IMG/VR virus record: IMGVR_UViG_3300009119_000001
Location: 1 to 63,018 of that record
Origin: a virus
Strand: one strand, 5' to 3'
Length of the DNA stretch: 63,018 nucleotides
Under the pieces are notes generated by a model. It did no database searches. It was not told the DNA's origin and saw only the letters and a list, made by a program, of their open reading frames with translations. Of this stretch, positions 46,679 to 56,000 are shown piece by piece. Each line of letters starts with the position of its first letter. Positions within the stretch are counted from its first letter, which is position 1. The position numbers were made by a program, and so were the translations under genes.

Positions 46679-48226
46679 ATGCAGATTATAGAAAACAAAG
46701 CACTGCTATTAAAAGTCCGAGATCCACATAAAATAACCGCGGTCATTCCTAAGAGTAAGTTACTCGACACAGGGGAAGTGCTGGTTAAGTGGGGGCTGGA
46801 AGAAGCGCAAGTATTAAAGAATTTACGGTACAAAAATATACCTAGTCCTATTCTGGGGCACTACAACTGGCCGGGGATGTACAAACCCTTTAGCCATCAG
46901 AAGACTACAGCATCGTTCTTAACCCTGCACCGTAAGGCATTCTGCTTTAGTGAGATGGGTACAGGTAAAACTGGCAGTGTGATATGGGCTGCGGACTACC
47001 TAATGAATATCGGTGCGATCAAACGTGTTTTGGTGTTGTGCCCACTATCTATCATGCAGTCGGCATGGCAGAACGACGTTTTTAAATTTGCCCTGCATAG
47101 AACCTGTGTGGTGGCTCATAGCTACTCAAAAGAGAAACGAATTAAGGCAGTAAAGAGCGGGGCAGATTTTGTTATATGTAACTTTGATGGGCTCGACATA
47201 ATTAAAGATGTTGTTAAAGAAGCGCAGTTTGATCTCATTGTAGTGGATGAAGCATCGAACTATAAAAACCCACAGACTAAACGTTGGAAAGTTCTACATG
47301 ATTTAGTTACACCAGAGACATGGTTGTGGATGCTTACTGGTACGCCGGCAGCACAATCGCCGGTAGATGCATATGGCTTAGCAAAGCTAGTCAATCCTAC
47401 GGCGGTGCCTAAATTCTTCGGTGGCTTTCGAGATATGGTTATGCAACGTATCTCACAGTTCAAATGGGTGCCGAGGCCTAGAGCAGAGAACATAGTGCAC
47501 CAAGCGCTTCAACCTGCTATTAGATACTCTAAAGAAGAGTGCTTAGACTTGCCAGAAGTTACTACGGTGTTCAGGGAAACGCCGCTATCCAAACAGCAAT
47601 TAAAGTACTACGAGATACTACGTAAACAAATGCTGACTACTGTAGCCGGAGAAGAAATATCTACGGTCAATAAAGCGACGAACCTAAACAAACTTTTGCA
47701 GCTTGCATGTGGGTCAGTATATTCGGATAGCGGGGAGGCCATATCGTTTGATTGTGGTGAGCGTATGTCTGCACTAAAAGAAGTTATTGAGGAGGCCAGC
47801 CACAAGGTCTTGATATTTGCGCCGTTCAAACATGTTATTCACCGGATCTCAGAGGAGCTAACTAATAGCGGAATATCCAACGACATAATTACCGGGGAAG
47901 TGTCGGCAACAAAGCGGACCTCGATCTTTGCAAAGTTTCAGGATACTTCTGAACCTCAAGTGTTAGTTATTCAACCTCAAGCTGCGGCACACGGGGTAAC
48001 ACTACATGCAGCCAACGTAATTGTGTGGTGGGGTCCAATCACTTCGATAGAAACTTATTTACAAGCAAACGCCCGCGTGCACCGAGCAGGGCAAAGGAAC
48101 CCAGTGACTGTAGTACATCTGCAGGGTAGTCCAGTAGAGACTAAAATCTACAAGATGTTAAGCGAGAAAATAGATGTTCACTCTCGTGTTGTTGATCTAT
48201 ATAAAACTTTGATAGAAGAAGGTTGA
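46679..48226 (+). CDS. SNF2/DEAD-like helicase
   Basis: About 515 residues from the ATG at 46679, which has a GGGGG site. A start at 46646 is in frame but lacks one. Walker A SEMGTGKT (91-98), motif II DEAS (190-193), motif III LTGTPA, motif VI QANARVHRAGQ near residue 460. This is a compact SNF2-family helicase/translocase without accessory domains. Phage members are thought to work in replication or recombination, remodelling protein-DNA complexes or branched DNA. No insertion or frameshift seen. Confidence 0.92.
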   Translation: MQIIENKALLLKVRDPHKITAVIPKSKLLDTGEVLVKWGLEEAQVLKNLRYKNIPSPILGHYNWPGMYKPFSHQKTTASFLTLHRKAFCFSEMGTGKTGSVIWAADYLMNIGAIKRVLVLCPLSIMQSAWQNDVFKFALHRTCVVAHSYSKEKRIKAVKSGADFVICNFDGLDIIKDVVKEAQFDLIVVDEASNYKNPQTKRWKVLHDLVTPETWLWMLTGTPAAQSPVDAYGLAKLVNPTAVPKFFGGFRDMVMQRISQFKWVPRPRAENIVHQALQPAIRYSKEECLDLPEVTTVFRETPLSKQQLKYYEILRKQMLTTVAGEEISTVNKATNLNKLLQLACGSVYSDSGEAISFDCGERMSALKEVIEEASHKVLIFAPFKHVIHRISEELTNSGISNDIITGEVSATKRTSIFAKFQDTSEPQVLVIQPQAAAHGVTLHAANVIVWWGPITSIETYLQANARVHRAGQRNPVTVVHLQGSPVETKIYKMLSEKIDVHSRVVDLYKTLIEEG

Positions 48227-48251
48227 CAATGTTAAGCTGTAAGAGTAAAGT
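48221..48251 (+). promoter_or_regulatory. Promoter for the SSB/primase genes with operator-like element
   Basis: TTGACA (48223-48228), 17-base spacer, TAAAGT (48246-48251). The -35 lies in TTGACA-A-TGTTAA, one mismatch from the palindrome at 29708. It overlaps the stop of the helicase gene and would transcribe the genes from 48282 on. Confidence 0.6.
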
Positions 48252-48281
48252 AGAATTTCACTAACGAGAAAGGAGACAGAA

Positions 48282-48671
48282 ATGTCTGAAGATGGCGGGG
48301 ATGTAACAAAAAAATTAGTTAAGATTTACACTAAGATTAGAGAAAAACGTAGAGCAATTGCCGAGGAGGATAAAGAACTGGAAAAACAGTTACAGACAAT
48401 CGGAGTAGAGTTGCTGGAAATCATGCGCAATATGGGAGTTGAAAGTATGCGTACTGAGTTTGGCACAGTTACTAAGCGGATAAGCAAACGGTTTACTACC
48501 AACGATTGGTATTCGTTTCACACCTTTGTTAAAGAACATGATGCCATAGACCTGATGGAGAAACGAATCAGTCAAGGTAACATGGAGCAATTTTTAGAAG
48601 ACCACCCCGACCTACATCCACCGGGATTAAACGTGGATAGAACTTATACAGCAGTTATTACAAAACGATAG
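48282..48671 (+). CDS. Helical protein upstream of SSB, 129 residues
   Basis: A long charged N-terminal coiled coil (KLVKIYTKIREKRRAIAEEDKELEKQL) is followed by a folded region with RTEFGTVTKRISKRFTTNDWYSFHTFVKEHDAIDLMEKR. The size, coiled coil and neighbourhood recall Gam-like or SSB-partner proteins of phage replication modules, but no signature is decisive. AAGGAG ribosome binding site. Function unassigned. Confidence 0.72.
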   Translation: MSEDGGDVTKKLVKIYTKIREKRRAIAEEDKELEKQLQTIGVELLEIMRNMGVESMRTEFGTVTKRISKRFTTNDWYSFHTFVKEHDAIDLMEKRISQGNMEQFLEDHPDLHPPGLNVDRTYTAVITKR

Positions 48672-48679
48672 GAACTAAT

Positions 48680-49618
48680 ATGTCTACAGAAATCACATTA
48701 GCCAGCATGCCATTACCGGCGCACTTACGCTCAATCGAGCTAGATGCAACTACAAAAGCGTTGATGGGCGGCGATAACCTAAGCTCACACCGTATCTCTA
48801 TTCGCGGTCGTGTATTCCGTATGGTTGCAAATGGTAAAGAAGTTGCAGCAAGCGAGTCTAACTCAATGAACGTTATTATTGTCGCAGCGGCAGAGAACAT
48901 TGCACGTACATTCTACGCCGGACAGTACGACCCTAGTAAGGAAGCTTCACCTCCAGATTGCCAATCACCAGATGGCATTACACCAGATCCAAAGTCACCT
49001 AACATCCAAGCCGACAAGTGCGCTAGTTGCCCACAAAACATCGGTGGGTCAGGCCAGAATGGATCCCGTGCATGCCGTTACCGCCAACGTATTGCATTGC
49101 TTTTAGAGAACGACCCACGCGGTGATGTGTATCAACTAGATCTATCAGCAACATCTATTTTCGGTGATGCAGATAACGGACGTATGCCATTGCAAGCTTA
49201 CGGTAGATTCTTGGGCTCTCAAGGCGTACCTGTATCAGCAGTAGTTACAGAGATGAAATTCGACATTAATGCTGATACCCCAAAACTTACATTTAAAGCT
49301 GTGCGCTATTTAGAGAACGATGAGTTCATGAACGCCATGGAAAAAGGTAAGTCAGAAGAAGCCAAACGTGCGATTACTATTACAGTAGCCCCACCAAAAG
49401 CGGCTAAGCCTGCACTTGCAGCCCCAGCGGAACAGAATGAAGAGTTCGCCCCTGAACCTGCACCGAAAGCAAAAGCGGCTAAACCCACGCCTCCAGCAGA
49501 CGAAGATGACATCCAAGAGCCTACTGTAGTTGCACATAAAAAAGAACCAGCAGTGGAAACTCCAGCCCCAAAAGCAGACGTGTCAAAGATCTTGAGCGAC
49601 TGGGATGACGAGGAGTAA
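48680..49618 (+). CDS. Single-stranded DNA-binding protein (phage type)
   Basis: 312 residues. The N-terminal two-thirds would form the OB-fold core with a four-cysteine zinc site (C94, C114, C117, C132). A Pro/Ala/Lys-rich linker follows (about 225-295). The last residues, ILSDWDDEE, form the short acidic, aromatic C-terminal tail by which SSB proteins of T7 gp2.5 type contact polymerase and helicase. The codon usage looks well adapted, as expected for an abundant protein. Placed between the polymerase/helicase genes and primase-helicase. Confidence 0.82.
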   Translation: MSTEITLASMPLPAHLRSIELDATTKALMGGDNLSSHRISIRGRVFRMVANGKEVAASESNSMNVIIVAAAENIARTFYAGQYDPSKEASPPDCQSPDGITPDPKSPNIQADKCASCPQNIGGSGQNGSRACRYRQRIALLLENDPRGDVYQLDLSATSIFGDADNGRMPLQAYGRFLGSQGVPVSAVVTEMKFDINADTPKLTFKAVRYLENDEFMNAMEKGKSEEAKRAITITVAPPKAAKPALAAPAEQNEEFAPEPAPKAKAAKPTPPADEDDIQEPTVVAHKKEPAVETPAPKADVSKILSDWDDEE

Positions 49619-49620
49619 CC

Positions 49621-49872
49621 ATGAAAGCTTCTTCTAAAGGCTATTCGACTGGATTTATAGACGCGGTTAACGCTGCGGACAACACAAAAGTAGGAGTACA
49701 ATTAGGGCTCGCTTGTATTACCTATGACGTTCCAGTTCTTAGTATAGCAAAACATTTTGATGTGTCTCGTACTACCGTCTATGCGTGGTTCAAAGGGGAG
49801 AGTAACGTTCCTAAGAAGCACCACGACGATATAAATAAAGTGCTACACGACTTACACGTAGCAAATAACTAG
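49621..49872 (+). CDS. Helix-turn-helix protein, 83 residues
   Basis: VLSIAKHFDVSRTTVYAWFKGESNVPKKHHDDINKVLHDL (about 39-78) is a clear Cro/C1-like or resolvase-type helix-turn-helix with SRTTVYAWFKG as recognition helix. Two bases separate it from the SSB stop. Candidate repressor or replication regulator, and a possible binder of the repeated palindromes. Confidence 0.76.
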   Translation: MKASSKGYSTGFIDAVNAADNTKVGVQLGLACITYDVPVLSIAKHFDVSRTTVYAWFKGESNVPKKHHDDINKVLHDLHVANN

Positions 49873-49956
49873 AGCAACACGGGGGGCTAGGTTAGCTACC
49901 GAAGAGGCATTACCGTCATGCCCTGCCCCTTTTTTTCTTTGACGGCTGAGGACGGT
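49873..49956 (+). promoter_or_regulatory. Leader with alternative hairpins before the primase-helicase
   Basis: TACCGTC (49911-49917) can pair with GACGGTA (49951-49957), masking the GAGGACGG ribosome binding site and the first base of the start codon. Alternatively, CCGTC pairs with GACGG at 49941-49945, leaving it free. A run of eight T lies between (49930-49936 region). This could be a translational or attenuation control. Confidence 0.4.
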
Positions 49957-52806
49957 ATGATTACTCCAAAACAATTTTTAGAATCAGTACTGCCGGCGGG
50001 AGGCAAATACTTTCTATTCGGGATAAAACAAGGCGCTAGAGGTGCATCTAATTCGGTAAGGCAGTTGGGAGTAAATTCTGTAGACGAGTTGCTGGAAAAG
50101 TCTGCGGAGTTTGTGACTGGCGGTTATGATGCGTTCTTTGGTTTAGCTGCATTTCACACCCACAAAACTAGGATCGTTGCAAACGTAGATCAGTTAAAGT
50201 CATTCTATTTGGACATCGACTGCGGAGAAAATAAACCTTACGCAGACGCATCAGAAGGCTTAAAAGCACTGAGAAGGTTCTGTAAATCCGCACATGTTCC
50301 AAAGCCTACAGTAATATCATCGGGCCGGGGCTTGCATGCTTACTGGGTATTTACTGAACCTGTATCGTACCAAGAATGGATACCACATGCAGAAGCGTTT
50401 AAGAAATCTTGTGTGGCTAAGGGATTTAACATTGACCTGAGTGTTCCAGCAGATGCCGCCCGGGTACTACGCATTCCGGGTACTAAGCACCTAAAAGACC
50501 CAGAGAACCCACTTGATGTGGCTATTCTTATGGAGGGTGAAGTTAGGCCGTTTACTGAATATAAAGATCTTTTTCCTGTTATTTTTGACTCGTTGAGTAT
50601 TCCGGGAAAACGACTTAACTATACTTTGGACCCAACTACCCAGCGTTTGATGGGCAATAAAGAGCATTCTTTCAAAAAGATCATGCAGCTTAGCCTTAAA
50701 GATATGGGTTGTGGGCAGTTGAAGAATGCATATTTAAACCAAGCCACCATTAACTATGAACTGTGGCGGGCTGCACTTTCAATCGCTGACAAATGTGTTG
50801 ACCGAGAAGATGCAGTAATCAAAATATCGCAACGCCACCCGGACTATAACCGGGATACGGCATTAGAAAAAGCTGCGGATTCTAAGCCTCATTATTGCGA
50901 GACGTTTAAGCGACTGAACCCTGCAGGGTGTGAGGGATGCCAAATGAAGGTATCAACCCCACTACATATACACACTAGAATTGTGGAGGCCTCACCTGAA
51001 GAAAACGTAGTTGTGCAAGAAGACAAAGAGACAAAGATCCCGCAGACACATGTTATACCCCAATTTCCGTTCCCATACATTAGGGGCAAACTAGGTGGTA
51101 TATACAAAAAAGCTGAGGATAGTGAAGAGAATGACGTATTGGTATATCCGTACGACTTCTACCCTACCAAGCGAATTAAAGACCCAGAACTAGGGCACAC
51201 AATTGTATTTAAACTACATCTGCCAAGAGATGGCGTAGTAGAGTTTATGATTCCGTTAGCATCTATCTTATCTAAAGATCGGTTCAGAGACGCTATCGCT
51301 ATGCACGGTATGGCAGTATTACCAAAACAGGTGGATTATCTTATGGCATACGTAACAAAATGGGTTGATCAACTAGCAACGTCATCAGAATTAGAACAAG
51401 CACGAGTACAATTTGGCTGGACTCCAGACAACGACGCAATTATCTTAGGCTCTGATGAGATCACTGCAACTGAAATTAAATATAGCCCCCCAACGTCACA
51501 GACCTTATCGTTTGTTCCTATGTACCGGGCTAAAGGCAGCTTTGAGGAATGGAAGAACGTAGTTAATGTATATGGCAAACGTGGACACGAGCCTAGAGCC
51601 TTTGCATTCTTTATGGGCTTTGGATCTCTATTAGTACGTTTCTCGAAGGTTGAAGGGTTCGTACTGCACTTAATGAGTAACGGCTCAGGTTCAGGCAAGT
51701 CAACGATATTGCACGCGATTGCAAGTATATACGGCAATCCAAAACCACAGATCGTAAATGCAAAAGACACCTACAACGCTAAGATGCAAATCATGGGTAC
51801 CTTGCATAACCTGCCGGCACTGTACGACGAGATCACAAACATGACTCAAATAGAGAAGTCAGACATCGTCTACCAAGCAACACAAGGCCGGGCTAAGCAC
51901 AAGGCAAAAGCGCATGAGAGCGGCATTAGAGTCAATACAACATCATGGGAAACTGCACTGATCAGTACAGGTAACAGTTCTTTGGTGGATGATATGCTTG
52001 CACTGAAAGCTATCCCTGATGGAGAGTTGAACCGATTGTTAGAGTTATTCATTGAGAAAGATACTGACGGTGATCCTGAATGGTCTCGTGAGCACTTCGG
52101 TAAACTATACGACAACTACGGGCATGCTGCTAGACCGTTCTGCCAGTATTTAGTAGCTCACTTGGAAGAGGTATTAGATCTAATGGCAAACGTGCGTAAG
52201 CGCATCGACAAACTGGCGGACACTCAGAACTCAGAACGTTATTGGTCAGCTATGGCAGGGGTTGCAATTACCGCAGGTATCATCTCACGCAAGTTAGGTT
52301 TGCACGATATTGATCACATTCCAGTCATGCACTATATAGTTAATCAGATCAAGGCATCTAGGACTACAGCTAAAAAGTACATTGCCGATCCCGGCGAGAG
52401 TGTTTCATCGTACCTGTACAGCCACTTGGATGAGATTGTTATTGCTAACGGCACTAAAGACAAACGTACGAACCTCGATACTCAAGCGATTCGTGAGCCA
52501 CGTGGTAGGGCGATGTCTGTTAGGTATGAGCCAGATACTAAGATGTTATACGTGTCATCGTCTGCATATAGGCAATATTGCCAGAAGCTTCAGATCAGTT
52601 TTGAAGAGTCTCTACGCCCACACCGTAAGTCAAAAGCCCTCGTGGCCGATGACAAGAAAAAACGTTTGGGTGCAGGCACGTCATTCAGTGGGATTAACCC
52701 AATCGCTGTTCTGCAGTTTGATGTCACTAAGCTTCCTAACTTTGATGAAAAGGCACTAGAGAATGTTGACAGTAATGGGGCTGCCGATACGGATAGAGTG
52801 GACTAA
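49957..52806 (+). CDS. Primase-helicase (archaeo-eukaryotic-type primase plus DUF927-like helicase)
   Basis: About 949 residues from the ATG at 49957. An upstream ATG at 49918 has no ribosome binding site and lies in the leader. The N-terminal primase-like domain has YLDID (D86, D88), SGRGLHAYW (H127) and ARVLRIPGT (168-176). A middle zinc-like CETFKRLNPAGCEGC follows. The C-terminal SF3/DUF927-type helicase has Walker A NGSGSGKST (575-583) and LYDEI (D624/E625). It would unwind and prime the template. It is the last large gene of the early operon. Confidence 0.86.
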   Translation: MITPKQFLESVLPAGGKYFLFGIKQGARGASNSVRQLGVNSVDELLEKSAEFVTGGYDAFFGLAAFHTHKTRIVANVDQLKSFYLDIDCGENKPYADASEGLKALRRFCKSAHVPKPTVISSGRGLHAYWVFTEPVSYQEWIPHAEAFKKSCVAKGFNIDLSVPADAARVLRIPGTKHLKDPENPLDVAILMEGEVRPFTEYKDLFPVIFDSLSIPGKRLNYTLDPTTQRLMGNKEHSFKKIMQLSLKDMGCGQLKNAYLNQATINYELWRAALSIADKCVDREDAVIKISQRHPDYNRDTALEKAADSKPHYCETFKRLNPAGCEGCQMKVSTPLHIHTRIVEASPEENVVVQEDKETKIPQTHVIPQFPFPYIRGKLGGIYKKAEDSEENDVLVYPYDFYPTKRIKDPELGHTIVFKLHLPRDGVVEFMIPLASILSKDRFRDAIAMHGMAVLPKQVDYLMAYVTKWVDQLATSSELEQARVQFGWTPDNDAIILGSDEITATEIKYSPPTSQTLSFVPMYRAKGSFEEWKNVVNVYGKRGHEPRAFAFFMGFGSLLVRFSKVEGFVLHLMSNGSGSGKSTILHAIASIYGNPKPQIVNAKDTYNAKMQIMGTLHNLPALYDEITNMTQIEKSDIVYQATQGRAKHKAKAHESGIRVNTTSWETALISTGNSSLVDDMLALKAIPDGELNRLLELFIEKDTDGDPEWSREHFGKLYDNYGHAARPFCQYLVAHLEEVLDLMANVRKRIDKLADTQNSERYWSAMAGVAITAGIISRKLGLHDIDHIPVMHYIVNQIKASRTTAKKYIADPGESVSSYLYSHLDEIVIANGTKDKRTNLDTQAIREPRGRAMSVRYEPDTKMLYVSSSAYRQYCQKLQISFEESLRPHRKSKALVADDKKKRLGAGTSFSGINPIAVLQFDVTKLPNFDEKALENVDSNGAADTDRVD

Positions 52807-52960
52807 GTTTCATCGGGGGACTTCTATTTTTATACCGTGTTTAAATAGGCCCCCGGTAGTTAGTTACATAATGAAGCGTACACAACGCCTAAAAATGGAT
52901 GTTTGCATTAAGTACGTGGTAGAAAACAAAGTTTACGGCTTGCGTGTGTGGCGAGTTTAG
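52775..52960 (+). CDS. Small conserved phage protein, 61 residues
   Basis: MGLPIRIEWTKFHRGTSIFIPCLNRPPVV (start) and VVENKVYGLRVWRV (end) match a short protein often encoded after phage replication genes. It begins at the ATG at 52775, overlapping the end of the primase-helicase gene by 32 bases in another frame. Probably a small basic DNA-associated or regulatory protein. Function unknown. Confidence 0.72.
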   Translation: MGLPIRIEWTKFHRGTSIFIPCLNRPPVVSYIMKRTQRLKMDVCIKYVVENKVYGLRVWRV

Positions 52961-52973
52961 TATACGATTTGGC

Positions 52974-52994
52974 CTAGTGACTCCCCGTCACTAG
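52974..52994. promoter_or_regulatory. Perfect eight-base-pair hairpin before the early terminator
   Basis: CTAGTGAC-TCCCC-GTCACTAG. It precedes the main terminator by about 20 bases and may act with it or protect transcript 3' ends from either direction. Confidence 0.55.
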
Positions 52995-53014
52995 TTTACT
53001 CTCGCTTTTCCTCA

Positions 53015-53039
53015 ACCCCACTTCAGTGGGGTCTTTTTT
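53015..53039 (+). terminator. Intrinsic terminator of the early operon
   Basis: ACCCCAC-TTCA-GTGGGGT-C followed by six T. It ends the plus-strand transcript just where the convergent minus-strand gene stops (53038), preventing head-on transcription into the late region. Confidence 0.93.
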
Positions 53040-56000
53040 ATGAGCCGTATTCTGTAGTTAGATACTGTTTCATTCTAGGGTTTAGATGCACTCCATCTAC
53101 TGAATCTTTCATAGCGTTGTTTCTAGCAGCTTCAGATCGCTTTTTAGTGCTCTCATCAATACGTAGGCCTTGTTCCGGATGCTTCGCATTGAACGTTGTG
53201 ATCTTCTCGTTTATATCCACCACACCTTCGTAATCCCCATTAGTTTTTGCCAGATATAAGGCATCTAACAAAGCTCCCCGACGATCAGTGATACTTTTTT
53301 CTGCTTCTTTCATAGCCCCAGCGCGAGCATAGGCCTCGCTTAAATCTGCCGGAGTAAACCCGAATATCTGCATCATGACGTTGTAGGAACTTATGTCGTC
53401 AACGATAGGAACACCTTTAGAATTTAACGCTCCTTCAGAAGCATACCGAACCCCTTTCATACCGTTCTTAACAAACGAAGGCATTAAGGATTCAACTGCG
53501 CGTTCTGTCTGCCCTTTTTTGAACTGATCATATGCACGACCTGCATTCATAAACGCGGAGTACGCTGGGCCCATTAAGTGTTCGATTGTGTAAACTACTG
53601 GGCCAACTTCTGCCAGTCTTCGTGGGTCATCTCTCCAAACCATTCCGTTGAAACCAGTTCTAGAAGCGATGTCTACGTTGAACAGCTGGTTGACTGGACC
53701 TTTATATCCTAAGTCACCTATGGATTCTCGAACAGACTCTGCCATATCAAATGGCTCGTCATCATCCCCTAACACTGCATTAAACATAGACGCTATAACT
53801 TCTGCGGCGCCGTACAGAGGCATGCCCTGAACACCTGAGAACATGTAAGCTGCACCGAAGATACCACTCAATTGTTTTCTTGCAACTGATCGAACCTCAG
53901 CGGACTCTCCTTTTAATGCCTGACGGGATAGCATACCCAGTAGGGCAATCTGCGCTTGCGCAAATCTCTTAAAAGTAAACATAACCTTGCCGATATTGTT
54001 CTGGAAAAACCTAGGACCTGCATCAGCTAGTGCATGGCTGTGCACTGAGGTATTTATCCTGAACGCTTCTTCAATAGCTTCTTGTTTAGACATGCCTGAT
54101 TTTCTAGCTAGGTCGTAGGTGGCGATTAAAGTAACTTCACGGTTAAAACGCTCTGAGTTCTGGAACAAGTATCCGAGAGTATGTTCAACTTTTGCTTTTA
54201 CCCCTGTGTAGTCTTCCGCTTGCACTTTGCGCATCTCAGTCAGGTCATACCCAACACCCCGGCGGATAGCTGAACGGTCTACGGCCTGCTTATAAAGATC
54301 TGCATACTCGCCTATGGCATTAGCCCCAAAGGTCCAATCAGCTAAGTAGTCTGAGTTGTTGTCTTTACCGCCTTTGAAATACATGCCCATAGCTTTAGTC
54401 ATTGCATTGAAGGTGTCATTCCAACCATACTTGCCGCCTAGTACGCTATACACAACGATTGGCAATTGAGACAAGTTAACTACTGCAGATGAGATATTAC
54501 CGGTGATGTACCAGAAATAGCTGAAGTAAGATAAGTTAGATGCCCACGGTGCAGGGGTAGGATTCGCTAAGAACTGCTCCTGATCTTTTATGTTCTCATA
54601 GATGTCCCGGTTGAGCATAGTGCGTTCTGATTCATACACTTCTCGTACGCCGTTGATAGCGTTACCTATATCCTGTGCATATTCCAGATTAGATAGTTGG
54701 TGTGCCATACGGCTACCCACTGCAGCAAACCCTTGCACTACATCAACATCAAAACCTTTTTCGCCTTTACGTTGCTGGAAGTGCTGTTTTAATGACTCCG
54801 CAGGGAATAAAGATAAATAGGATTGGTAGATGTTGTTTATAACTGTGTCGTCTACTTTAGCCAACTGCAAGTCTTTAACAATCTCCGCCATAAATCCTGT
54901 AGGTGGTGCAGACTTATGGTCGATCTGATTGATCTGTGTGTACGGAGTTATTTGAGTGCCACCTGCCGCCTTAATGGCAGTTATCAGCTGATCTAGTTCT
55001 CGTTGGGATTCTCTAGCAAATACAACACGTTCCCCGTCTTTATCCATGAATGATACCCAGTACTCACCCTGACGCAACAAAGGCAGGTAGAACGGTATGC
55101 GGTTGGACTCGAACTTAGCTTTCATCTGTTCGACGAGGGTAAGTGATTCTCTGCCAGCTTTCTGAGGGATAGACTCAGTCACAAACTTAATGTACTTGTC
55201 GCCAAATTCCTGATACTTGTTAGCTAGCTTGAGTGCATAGTCCTGCAAATCTTTAGGAAGCGCTTTGAACTGTTTCACTGCCGGCTGAGTTGCATCTGTA
55301 GCTTTACGTGGATCAAGTTTTAGGCGTGTCAATTCCAGCGTGACGTTATTAAATTTAGACACCATCTCTGGAGATAACGACTTGATCAGCTTAGAACCTT
55401 CTCGTACGACCCGGGATACATCCTCCCGGTACTCAGTGCTTTTGGCGCCACGTTGCTCAAGTGCAACTAAAAGATTTTTTAAGGTAGGAAACTTATCCCC
55501 ATAAAGCTCGATCATGTTCGGCAGACTGAAGAACCCGAATGCACCTTTACGCAAGGAGTCTGGCACATTAGACATGGCGTTTTTTGCGCCATCAATTATC
55601 TTAGATGCTGGTTCTGGTACAGAATTACGTACGTCGTCAACAATGCTAAGTTCATTGCTCATCCGATCTTTTACTTGGTTCGCAACTTGTTTAGGTGATT
55701 CCTTCTTTTCCTGTTTTAGTCTTGCATTTAATGCATTTGCAAGATCTTTTTTATTTACAGTACGGAATATGTTTTCACCTAGTTCAGCCCGAATTCGTGC
55801 GGTAGCGTCTTTAACAGATCTGATACCTTCAGTAACAAGAGCGTCAATCAACTGCACTAGGGCCTTCATTACATCGGCCGGGGTCTCTTCAACTGCAAAC
55901 GCACGACCATATTTACCGATAGCTTTATCAATTTCAGACATGAGGATCTGCGCTGCCTCTTTTACAGACATAGCTTTACTCAGCTTAATATCTTTTTTGC

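Noticed and set aside
49918-49956. Upstream start for the primase-helicase
   Set aside because: No ribosome binding site, and the segment is the structured leader with a T-run; the ATG at 49957 has GAGGACGG upstream.
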